Shown one piece after another: positions 15,032-23,400 of a stretch of 64,000 bases of DNA. The notes beneath the pieces are model-generated. The model saw only the letters and a program-made list of their open reading frames with translations, did no database searches and had not been told where the DNA came from. The stretch covers positions 1 through 64,000 of the forward strand of contig JACKEL010000004.1 of assembly GCA_020632975.1 (NCBI GenBank). Direction: 5' to 3'. Within the stretch, counting starts at the first letter, position 1; each line of letters begins with the position of its first letter. The translations under genes were made by a program, and so were the position numbers. Source of the DNA: Myxococcales bacterium (GTDB lineage Bacteria; Myxococcota_C; UBA6777).

Positions 15032-17214
15032 CGGTCAGATTTTTTCTTGTCTGCACCCATGCGAATCCGCCAGCATTTGTGGATCTTGGGGGACTTCTGA
15101 AAGTCCCTTGGGATCGATGCTTTGCTGACGTCTTCCCAAGTTGCGCCTAGCGCTTGGATGGTGGGTTGATCGATTTGAAAGTCCAGTTTGTTTGTCGAAA
15201 AGATCAACGTGCCATCTGGGCGCAACAAGCGCAGACAATGACGGATCAACTCTGTATGGTCGCGTTGGATATCCAACGTTTGTTCCATGCGTTTTGAGTT
15301 CGAAAAGGTCGGTGGATCTAGAAAGATCAGATCGAACGCCCCTTGTGCATGCTCAAGCCATTGCAAACAATCTGCTTGGATATAGCGATGTTTTTGGCTT
15401 GAATATCCATTTAATTTCATATTTTCTCTTGCCCAAAATAGATAGGTTTTGGACATATCGACGCTGCACGTGGTGCGCGCCCCACCCGCCGCTGCATGGA
15501 CGGTTGCGCTTCCTGTGTAGCAAAACAGGTTGAGAAAGTCTTTCCCTTCCGCTTCCTTCATAATCCAACGACGTACTGTTCTGTGATCCAAGAAAAGCCC
15601 TGTATCGAGGTAGTCTGTCAAATTGACAAAAAGGCGCAAACCGTGCTCTTGCACTTCGAAGAAGTCTTGTTCTTCGTTGAGCTTTTCGTACTGGTTTTGG
15701 CCTCTTTGTTTCTTGCGTTGTTTGAACAGCACTTGGTGACGTGGGATCTCTAGGATATCGGGTGCCACCAACAAAGCGTCGTGCAGTCGTTGTTCTGCGC
15801 GGCGAACATCTACTGTGGAGGGGGCTTGGTACTCTTGGATGATCGCATGGTCTTCGTACACATCGATCGCCACATTGTATTCGTTCATGTCAGCGTCGTA
15901 GGCCCGATAACAGGTGATATCCTGTTGCTTCTTCCATCCCCGTAAGCCTTGAAGATTCTTGCGCAAACGGTTGGCAAACATCTGTGCGCCTTCGCTGCGT
16001 TGCCAAACAAACTCTGGGGTTTCTTCGGGGGTATCTTCGCTTTCGTGCGGTGGGATCTGGATCTCCAGCCCCGTGTACTCTTCTTCTTGCCATGCATAAC
16101 GACGACGCTTGTTTGCGCGAAGCCCCAAACGATGGCCTAGATCGGGCTGGGCTGTGTAGATACTCGCCTGCCAGCCTGGGAGATGGGCTCGCAGTTGTTG
16201 ACCCAAACGCGCATAGGTATAAACGGCTTCCGCAAGAAAAAGCTCCTCAAAACTCGGCATCTCCGTGCAAAACCAACCAGGCACCAGTGCATCACTGTGG
16301 GTTTGAAGCTCTTTCTCCAGCGTATTCTTGGGCAAAAAGTGCGGATGGAGGTACGAAGACCATCCCATCTCTTTGAGAAAGTCTCGGAATCCTCGACGTG
16401 GTGGGTTCAAAGACATGTACACATAGATGGGATTTTCCCATGCTTCGGTTGCTTCTTTGTGGCGGCTTTGTGCCTCATCCCATAGGGACTTCCAACGTTT
16501 TGCATTGCATCCCAACCAACGGGGGACACCCACTTGTCCACGCAAAAGCCCCGGAGCAAGGGCAAGTCCTTGTTGCAACGCTTCTGCTGCAATGGGCCAT
16601 GACTCTCCAACGACGAAAAGCCCCGTCCCACCTGTCGAACAGGTCGTTCCCCAGTCCGCATGACGTACCATCGTTGCTGCGTGCTGCCAACTTTGGCCTT
16701 TGCGGAGTTGCCCTTGCCATTGGGGAAAGCTGCGCAAAGCCCCGCCCCCCAAGTCCAACAAGATATCCGCTTCGCTGTGTCTCCCTTGAAGAACGACAAG
16801 GATGTCTGGATCGTCTCGATCAACGTCGGGTCGTTTTCCTTGATCTTCTGAGAATTGATCCACGATCGCATCTTTGAGACGCAACGCTGCGAAGTGGCTG
16901 TTTTGCATGGGGCTTTCGTGAAGATATGCCTCGCAGCGCAACGTCCCGCCAGCCTTGAGGTGCAAGCCCCAATCGACCTTTTGGGCTTCGTGGTAGAGAT
17001 CGTCTTCTCGTTTCCATCGAAAGCTGTGCAAAGGTAGGTACAATCGCTGTGCTGTCCGAATCTCTAAGGCGATGCGATATAGAGCCTCTTCTTCCGCTTC
17101 AAAAAGAACCGTCCCTGGCTGTTCTTTTTGAACCACGCCCCCCAACTGACGGACCTCTTCGCTTGCGATGGACTCCAAACCACGGTGGGTTCTTAGCATA
17201 TATGTTGTAGGCAT
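15028..17214 (-). CDS. rlmKL: RlmKL-type 23S rRNA methyltransferase; RlmK half intact, RlmL half apparently degenerate
   Basis: A 728-aa protein with the layout of E. coli RlmKL (702 aa), which methylates 23S rRNA at G2445 (N2, RlmL half) and G2069 (N7, RlmK half). The N-terminal THUMP-like region follows MPTTYMLRTHRGLESIASEEV. The C-terminal RlmK half is well kept: SAM-binding NLFCYTGSATVHAA, acidic VDMSKTYLFWARENM, and the motif FLDPPTFSNSKRM. In the RlmL half the usual DPxCGSGT motif reads TTCSTGGTGLFVV, and the catalytic NPPYG motif is absent at its expected place before the PSFEELFLAEAVYTYARLG helix. The RlmL reaction is therefore probably lost. The start is the ATG at 17214, preceded by AGGAAAGG. 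It acts in the cytoplasm during 50S assembly. Confidence 0.85.
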   Translation of the reverse strand: MPTTYMLRTHRGLESIASEEVRQLGGVVQKEQPGTVLFEAEEEALYRIALEIRTAQRLYLPLHSFRWKREDDLYHEAQKVDWGLHLKAGGTLRCEAYLHESPMQNSHFAALRLKDAIVDQFSEDQGKRPDVDRDDPDILVVLQGRHSEADILLDLGGGALRSFPQWQGQLRKGQSWQHAATMVRHADWGTTCSTGGTGLFVVGESWPIAAEALQQGLALAPGLLRGQVGVPRWLGCNAKRWKSLWDEAQSRHKEATEAWENPIYVYMSLNPPRRGFRDFLKEMGWSSYLHPHFLPKNTLEKELQTHSDALVPGWFCTEMPSFEELFLAEAVYTYARLGQQLRAHLPGWQASIYTAQPDLGHRLGLRANKRRRYAWQEEEYTGLEIQIPPHESEDTPEETPEFVWQRSEGAQMFANRLRKNLQGLRGWKKQQDITCYRAYDADMNEYNVAIDVYEDHAIIQEYQAPSTVDVRRAEQRLHDALLVAPDILEIPRHQVLFKQRKKQRGQNQYEKLNEEQDFFEVQEHGLRLFVNLTDYLDTGLFLDHRTVRRWIMKEAEGKDFLNLFCYTGSATVHAAAGGARTTCSVDMSKTYLFWARENMKLNGYSSQKHRYIQADCLQWLEHAQGAFDLIFLDPPTFSNSKRMEQTLDIQRDHTELIRHCLRLLRPDGTLIFSTNKLDFQIDQPTIQALGATWEDVSKASIPRDFQKSPKIHKCWRIRMGADKKKSDR

Positions 17215-17342
17215 CTGCGCCGTTCCTTTCCTCTGTTGCGGCGCGTCTCTATGCTCCAAAAGCCGAAGGGTCGCCGTCTGTACTTTCCAGCGGCCTATAT
17301 ACCACGTCTGCGAAAAGCAAGTGCGATTTTTGCGACTTTCTT

Positions 17343-18449
17343 TTAAGGCTGTTTCGAGGCAGGGGGAGGCGTGGGGAAAAGATACTTCACAAGCGCTCTT
17401 TGTGCGGTGATGGGCGAGTCTGCGAAGAATCCATCGACGCCCATGCGAAAAAAGAACGCGTACTCTTGAAGCGGATCTTTCTTACCCAAAGGAAGCTGGA
17501 AACGCCCTTCGTCTCGCATCGTATAAAGATGCACGCGCAGTCCTGCTTGGTGCGCTCGCTGCACAAGCCCCGTATCCACCAAAGATGTTCCTTGGCGTTT
17601 GACCAACATGCCCTTCCAAGGGCCGATCCCATAAGCATAAGACGCCACAAATCGCAGCCCTTTGGTTGTGAGCAAGTCTCCGTATTTACGAGGGTCTTTG
17701 CGCATCGTGAAGTCATAAGGCTGATGCTGCGGGATGGATAGAAGCTGAATCAAGCGGATCTTGGTTTGTTGATGAAGCTTTCGCAGATTGTTGACTTCAA
17801 AAGACTGAATAAAGACAGGAGCTTGTTCATGATCGAGACCGTGCTTTTTCAAGACCCGAAGAAGCGCACCCTCCAAAGGCAGACCTATCGAACGAAAGTA
17901 AGAAGGGTGTTTGGTTTCTGGATAGATGCCGATCACTTTGCCTGTGGCACGGGTGTGATCTTGGAGTAATCGCAGGATCTCTTCAAAGGTTGGGATGCTA
18001 TAACGACCGTTGTCCCGTTGATTGCGAAAAGGTAGGCGTTCTTTGGCCCGCAGCGTCTTGAGTTCCGCAAGCGTAAAGTCCTCTGTGAAAAAGCCTGTGA
18101 TCTTTTCCCCATCGATCCACTTGGTACGCTTCCGCTGTGGGAACTTTTGCGCAACGTCCGTGGTGCCCGTGATGTTGTTTTCGTGGCGCGCAATCAACAC
18201 ACCATCTTTGCTCATCACCAAGTCAGGCTCGATATAATCTGCACCTTGTTGGATCGCAAGTCGATACGAAGCAAGCGTATGTTCGGGCAAAAATCCTGGA
18301 GCACCTCGATGCCCAATGATCAACGGGCGATAACGATGTTGGGGTTGCGAAGCGGGCTTTGTGGTCGGAGAAGTGTATGCTTGGGTGCCAAAGAAACACG
18401 TCAGCAAAAACAGTACAAGCACCACAACGATCGATGGTTTCGAGAACAT
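17343..18449 (-). CDS. Exported glycerophosphodiester phosphodiesterase (GlpQ-like)
   Basis: A 368-aa enzyme with a signal peptide (MFSKPSIVVVLVLFLLTCFFGTQA). The catalytic set is clear: IIGHRGAPGFLPEHTLASY (first His, Arg, Glu) and YIEPDLVMSKDGVLIARHE (Glu-x-Asp and the second His). Later motifs GKVIGIYPETKHPSYF and FIQSFEVNNLRKL fit the GlpQ branch, which is periplasmic, calcium-dependent and hydrolyses glycerophosphodiesters to glycerol-3-phosphate and an alcohol. The ATG at 18449 is preceded by GGGAG. It lies 128 bases before the rRNA methyltransferase gene on the same strand. A second, unrelated-looking GDPD is at 61.5-62.5 kb. Confidence 0.9.
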   Translation of the reverse strand: MFSKPSIVVVLVLFLLTCFFGTQAYTSPTTKPASQPQHRYRPLIIGHRGAPGFLPEHTLASYRLAIQQGADYIEPDLVMSKDGVLIARHENNITGTTDVAQKFPQRKRTKWIDGEKITGFFTEDFTLAELKTLRAKERLPFRNQRDNGRYSIPTFEEILRLLQDHTRATGKVIGIYPETKHPSYFRSIGLPLEGALLRVLKKHGLDHEQAPVFIQSFEVNNLRKLHQQTKIRLIQLLSIPQHQPYDFTMRKDPRKYGDLLTTKGLRFVASYAYGIGPWKGMLVKRQGTSLVDTGLVQRAHQAGLRVHLYTMRDEGRFQLPLGKKDPLQEYAFFFRMGVDGFFADSPITAQRALVKYLFPTPPPASKQP

Positions 18450-18528
18450 AGCGACTCCCAAAAGACTTGGTGATCTATAGAAAAAGGCCTTGTTTGGACA
18501 AAGTATCATCCTTTTTTAGGCGCGGAGA

Positions 18529-18548
18529 CCCCTGCGTTCAGGCAGGGG
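18529..18548 (+). repeat. Left-end hairpin of the TnpB element
   Basis: A perfect seven-base-pair palindrome (CCCCTGC / GCAGGGG) with a six-base loop, extended outward by GGCG (18519-18522) and CGCC (18555-18558). It lies 100 bases before tnpB and has the typical form of an IS200/IS605 left-end hairpin. Confidence 0.65.
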
Positions 18549-18647
18549 AGGAAACGCCGTTCTGCTTTTTCGTCAACGTGTGACATGATATGACAGAGTT
18601 TGTAAGTAAGACCTACAACAAAACAAACTGACTTCTGTGGGTTCCCC

Positions 18648-19826
18648 ATGAAAAAAGTTCGCTACAAATACCGCATCTACCCGACTCTTGAACAAAAAGC
18701 CCATCTCGCAAAAGAGTTCGGCTGCGTTCGCTTTGTTTACAACTGGGGACTCAGAAAACAACTCGATGCCATCTCTGCGGCCGACAAACGCCCTAACATG
18801 GTCGCTCTCTCCAAACAACTCACAGCACTCAAGAAACAACAAGACTACTCTTGGCTCAAAGACGTCTCTTCCGATCCACTTCAACAGGCCTTACGACACC
18901 TTGACAAGGCTTGGAACCACTGTTTCTCCAAGCGAAACAAACGACCACGTTTCAAAAAAAGACGCGGCGACCAATCCATCTCTTACACCACCCACGCTTT
19001 CCGCATCTTTGAGGGAGAACTCTTCTTCGCCAAGATGAAGCAACCTTTCGATGTTCGCTTCAGTCGACCCCTTCCTTCTGCTCCCAAAACCGCCACGATT
19101 CTCAAAGATACCGCTGGACGGTACTTTGTGAGTTTCACGGTGGAGCTGGACCCTCAACCTTTTCCTCCCCAAAACAAAAGCATCGGAATCGACCTCGGCC
19201 TCACCCACTTTTTGACCGCGAGTGACGGTGAAAAAGTCGAGAATCCCCGCTATCTTGAACGTGACCTAGAAAGGCTGGCCAAAGCCCAACGCCAACTTGC
19301 CAAAAAGCAGAAAGGCTCAAAGAATCGAGAAAAAGCAAGACAGAAAGTCGCCCGCATCCATGCCCAGATCGCCGACAAGAGAAGAGATTTCTTGCATCAG
19401 CTTTCGACGCGCCTGCTCCGCGAAAACCAAGCGATAGGCATCGAAACCCTTGCCGTGAAAAACATGGTGAAAAATCGCAAGTTGGCCCGTGGTATCAGCG
19501 ATGTGGGATGGAGCGGTTTTGTAGGGATGTTGGAGTACAAAGCAGAATGGTATGGCAGAGAACTTGTGAAGATAGACCGTTGGTTCCCATCGTCGAAAAC
19601 TTGCAGCTGTTGTGGGCATGTCCTTGAAACTCTTCCCTTAGATGTCAGAATGTGGAATTGCCCGAGATGCGGGGCGAAACACGATCGAGACATCAACGCA
19701 GCGCTCAACATCAAATGTGCCGCCGGGCTGGCGGTTCAAGCCTGTGGAGAAAGCCACCTCTTGGCAGAAAGACAACTGTCTCTCTTCCAAAGTGGCTTCG
19801 AGGAAGCAGGAAAACAACCTTCGTGA
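18648..19826 (+). CDS. tnpB: TnpB RNA-guided endonuclease (IS200/IS605 family)
   Basis: A 392-aa full-length TnpB. The N-terminal part (KKVRYKYRIYPTLEQKAHLAKEFGCVRF) is the OrfB_IS605 helix-turn-helix. The RuvC-like catalytic residues are all in place: D182 in SIGIDLGLTHF, E266 in AIGIETLAVKNM, and D348 in HDRDINAALN. A zinc ribbon has C319 and C322 (TCSCCG) and C338 and C341 (NCPRCG). TnpB proteins cut double-stranded DNA using an omegaRNA made from the right end of the element and so promote retention of the transposon; they are the ancestors of Cas12. With all motifs kept and no frameshift, this copy may be active. The start has TGTGGGTTCC upstream rather than a strong ribosome site. Composition resembles the neighbours. 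Confidence 0.93.
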   Translation: MKKVRYKYRIYPTLEQKAHLAKEFGCVRFVYNWGLRKQLDAISAADKRPNMVALSKQLTALKKQQDYSWLKDVSSDPLQQALRHLDKAWNHCFSKRNKRPRFKKRRGDQSISYTTHAFRIFEGELFFAKMKQPFDVRFSRPLPSAPKTATILKDTAGRYFVSFTVELDPQPFPPQNKSIGIDLGLTHFLTASDGEKVENPRYLERDLERLAKAQRQLAKKQKGSKNREKARQKVARIHAQIADKRRDFLHQLSTRLLRENQAIGIETLAVKNMVKNRKLARGISDVGWSGFVGMLEYKAEWYGRELVKIDRWFPSSKTCSCCGHVLETLPLDVRMWNCPRCGAKHDRDINAALNIKCAAGLAVQACGESHLLAERQLSLFQSGFEEAGKQPS

Positions 19827-19886
19827 GAGGGGGAATCCCCACCCTGAAGGGTGGGGAGGAGGTCAACGCGTGTTATGAGCCATGCT
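19700..19886 (+). ncRNA. Predicted omegaRNA (reRNA) of the TnpB element, with right-end hairpin
   Basis: In TnpB systems the guide scaffold overlaps the 3' end of tnpB and ends at the right end of the element, with the following ~16-20 bases acting as guide. Here the nine-base-pair hairpin at 19837-19856 lies 10 bases after the stop codon. The outer flank beginning about 19868 (GCGTGTTATGAGCC) would be the natural guide. The 5' limit given is a guess; only the hairpin and its position are seen directly. Confidence 0.4.
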
Positions 19887-20049
19887 TCTCGTGACAAAGG
19901 GAAAACAAGTACGTGATATCTGTCGCAGATCTTTGTGACAGACGTTTGGCTTACGCAAGGTCGGGCTTGGAGAGATTCATTTGGCCGATGCAAGGGCGGA
20001 TTCGGGCGGGAGGGTTTGATGGTAGATGGTAGATTGGCCTGCGCAAAGG

Positions 20050-20413
20050 GACGGATAGGGCGGGCACGGAGGCCCGCCCGGTATACGGGATGGATAATTG
20101 GCCTGCGCAAAGGGACGGGCCTCCGTGCCATCTGTACCAACTAATTATCAACTACATGAAAAGATAGGTCATTTTCGAACGTAAAACTTCGTCACATCAG
20201 ACGATTTTTTTCGCAAACTCCCTTGGTTCGGGAAGTCACTTTACAAACTCTCGTGATTTTCCAAAGAAAGCTACTTGATTTTCTCTTTTATTATCAATGA
20301 TGTAGGAATTAGTTGGTACAGATGGCCTCCGTGCCCGTCCGATATTCCATGGATATCCCTTTTCTGGGGCGATCGGATATCCTTATATCTGGGGCGGGCC
20401 TCCGTGGTCGCCC
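20050..20413. repeat. REP-like palindrome copies, cluster B
   Basis: One full copy: GGGCGGGC (20058-20065), loop ACGGAG, GCCCGCCC (20072-20079). One copy with a variant stem: left arm GGACGGGC (20113-20120) and right arm GCCCGTCC (20333-20340), split by an insertion at 20130-20323. One partial copy at 20392-20413 has left arm GGGCGGGC and right arm GGTCGCCC, preceded by GGATATCCTTATATC, the same kind of leader seen at 49.7 kb. Confidence 0.8.
20130..20323. mobile_element. MITE-like insertion, 194 bp, 17-bp perfect terminal inverted repeats, 12-bp direct repeats
   Basis: The left end ATCTGTACCAACTAATT (20130-20146) and the right end AATTAGTTGGTACAGAT (20307-20323) are perfect inverted repeats. 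They are flanked on both sides by GGCCTCCGTGCC (20118-20129 and 20324-20335), a perfect 12-base direct repeat that looks like a target-site duplication. Removing the insert and one repeat restores a REP-like hairpin with perfectly paired variant arms GGACGGGC/GCCCGTCC, so the two flanks probably belonged to one palindrome. The interior is AT-rich with no coding capacity. The mobilising transposase is not in the window. Confidence 0.7.
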
Positions 20414-20426
20414 TAACCCATCTTTT

Positions 20427-23400
20427 CTATTCTTGATGCGTATGTGTTGCGGAGAGGGCGGGAAGTTGATCGAGCGTAAAGGGTAGGTATTCTTGGAAAG
20501 GCTCGTCAGGTGTGGGGATACGTTGTTCGTTGGGATTTTCCTCAGCGTGGAGGGGATGTGTCTTGATGGTGACGAGGGTTTCGCGGGGTTCATGTTTGCG
20601 ATACCAAGCGAGCGTGTCATCTTCGCGTTGGAGGTAGGCAAAGTTGAGTGAGGGTACGAGTTTGGCTTCGAGGAGATCGAGTAAGTGTTCGACTTGTCGT
20701 TGCTTGTGTTTCTGTAGGAAGTTTTCGAGCAGGGTACAAGCGGCGTCGAAGTTGAGTAGGTCATTTCCGCGCACGGCTTGTCTTTGTTCGATTTGGAGTT
20801 CTTCGAGGAGGTGAAGACGCGACCAGATGCGGTCGAAGATGCGTCCTGCGTGAGCGCGATCTTCTGCTGCGTGGGGTGCGGGGAGTTGGCTAAAAGCGTG
20901 TGCCAGCCGCCGCACACGTGGAAGGGGTGGGAGTGGAGGGATAGGTGTTTCTTCGCTTGGTTCGATGGGGGTTTCTGCATCGGGTTTTAGCAAAGCATCA
21001 GCGTGAGCGAGTCTTTCGAGCCATTCGATACCCCAGCGGTACGAGTAACTATCGAGGGGTTGGAAGGTATTGTGCAGGTCCCATCGCAAGCCTCGCGTGA
21101 GTGTGATCGCATCGGAGGGGAGGGGCGGAGGCTCATGGAGCGGGAAGAACTGGATGGAGGGGATCTCGCTCATCCACAGGACTTGCGCGATGGTATTTTG
21201 CATGGGGCGTCGCCAGACGAGGGGGAGTTGATCGATACCTCCTTCGATCAGGCTGAGGTGCTTTTGAGACAACAGTCGGGTCAACCGTGTGATCTCACGG
21301 GGATTTCTGGGAGGAGTATGGTTATCGAATCCGACGGCATCTTGGAGATTATGGAATCTCGAAAAGAGTGAGAACAGCAGACGTTCGGAGAAGTTCTGCC
21401 ACTCTTGTTCTTCGAGAACCTGTCTTGTGCGCATGAGTTCTTGGCTATTTTCCCAACCAAGAACGAGGATCTGCGGCACTCTTGAGCCTGCGAGTTCTTT
21501 AAGGGAAGAGAGGAGGTAGCCGCATGTTCCATGGTAGAGATCGCGCATTTGATCCCAGAGTTGGGACTTACTTTCTTCCCAAAGTTTCATGCACTCCAAG
21601 CGACGTCGTTCGATGTGCAAACGCCCGGGATCATGGCGAACATCGAGTGCCCAGAGATCTTCTTCGTCGAGTTCGGGGTGTTGAAGTTTGTCGCGGTACT
21701 GTTGTTCTTGTGTTTGGGCGTTCAAAAAGTGTCGATACGCCAGGGCGATGGGGGTCGGAAGCCGCAAAGGTAACAAGCTTTCTTCGATGGCTTGGCGCAG
21801 TTCGGGGTCTTCCGCTTTTTGGCGTTCTTCAAAGAGCAGTTCTGCGAGTTTGGGTTCACCGCGACAGGCGCGCAGAAGTTCTTTTTTGAGTCGTTTCCCT
21901 TCGTTGCTTTGGAGGAACTGTCGCATCCAGTCAAAGCTATCTTTTCCGCCAATGAGTCCGATAATCCGAAAGATCAGGACGCGTTCTTGGTCATCTTTGG
22001 GAGGGATGGGGGAGTGTTCAAGCAAGAAGATCATCAAGGCGCGCAAAGCAGCGAGTGTATCGGGCATATCTTCATGAGGACTATGAGCCAAGAGCAGTGT
22101 TTTTTCGATGGCAGTAAGGACATGCTCACGCGATGGGCTATAGAGAAGATATTTGTTTCTTGAGGGGAGGCTCAGGTCATAGAGCAGAGAGCCAAAAAGG
22201 TCGAGTACGCGGGAGAAATAGTCCGCCATCTCACATGCGGCAAGTGTAGGGTCGTGGGCTTCTTGGTTGTGGACGAGCCATTCTTGGTAGACGCGTGCGA
22301 GTTCGCGTTCTTCTTCAAGGTACCAACGACCGTTGATCAGGGCTTTTTGTGAGTTGGCGAGGATCTCGACGAGTACATCGATCATGACTTCTCGGGTTTG
22401 TTTGTCAGTTCGTCCGAGTGCTGCGGCGACTTGGTAGGTCTTGGTTTGCAGCCATTGTTCGAGATCTTGCAACAGATTTTGGAAGCGATTGAGCAAGGAA
22501 TCGCCGAGTTTGACACCTATGTTTGTGGAGGTTGAAGGGCTGGAGAGTTCGTCTCTTTCCATGGGGTTGTTCGAGGTTGCGGAGATGCGCTCACTTCGCC
22601 GTTCCCAGATCGCAAACAAGGTAAACCAAGGCAAAGCGATGGGGATGTAGAGCAACATGTTCAACATCTCCGCCCAAGAAGCTTCCAAACCGCGAAGAAG
22701 GTGCATCCCCAAGACCACGAGAAAAGACAGCACCAAAGACATTGATACAGCGATGCGATCGCGCAAAAGCTGTTGTTTGATCGAGGGTTGTGCTTCTTTA
22801 CGCGTCATCCACTTTCCAACCAACACATCGCTGCCCCAACTCAACAAAGCGGGCAGCAACAGCGCGAGGAAGATCAGCGTATCGATCGAGGGGACTTGGT
22901 GCGTTTGAAGTGCGTCATAGATCGCGGCAAAGACGAGGCTTAGGAAAAAGAAGAGTGTCCAAGCGATGCTTGCGCGACCGAGTGTGGCGAGGGTCCAACG
23001 GCGCCTTTGTTCGATGGTTGTGACCACGCCTCGGAGCCAAAAAACGGAGTTGATCAAGTAGGAAGGCAACACGAGGATCAAGGTCAAGACTTCGCTGCGT
23101 ACAGAGTGAAGTCGATAAACCAAGGCCGAAACAACCCAGTCTCTATAAGGGATATGCGCCAGTTGCCCCAAGAGAAGATGTCTGACTTCACGTCGACTAT
23201 CTGGGGCATCTGGATCATCTTCTTGGTCGTCTTCGCCCTCGTATCGGGCGCCACCAAAGAGATACACCGCAGGAAAGGCCAGCGCCGTCACTTGGCACAA
23301 AAACCAGATAAATTGTTGGCTGGTGTGCTCCATATTGCCTACGCCCATGGCCAAGAAGAAGAAGAGCAAGGCCAGCAAGACGTGGAGCGGGAGCATCAAC

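Larger units (their letters stand above)
18515..19870 (+). mobile_element. TnpB-only IS200/IS605-type (IS1341-like) element
   Basis: A single tnpB gene flanked by subterminal hairpins of the kind recognised by Y1 transposase TnpA. The left hairpin is at 18529-18548 (CCCCTGC, loop GTTCAG, GCAGGGG) and the right at 19837-19856 (CCCCACCCT, loop GA, AGGGTGGGG). Both are followed by GGGGAGGA. No tnpA is present, so the element would need TnpA in trans. Exact ends cannot be fixed by eye; the right end is probably just after GGTCAAC at 19861-19867. Confidence 0.75.
19871..20426. other. Gene-free region with REP-like units and a MITE-like insertion
   Basis: This 550-base stretch lies between the TnpB element and the convergent end of the large membrane protein gene. 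It contains REP-like copies at 20051-20080, 20113-20340 (interrupted) and 20390-20413, plus a 194-base insertion, all annotated separately. Frames through it (for example 20309-20980 minus) are repeat artefacts. Confidence 0.7.
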
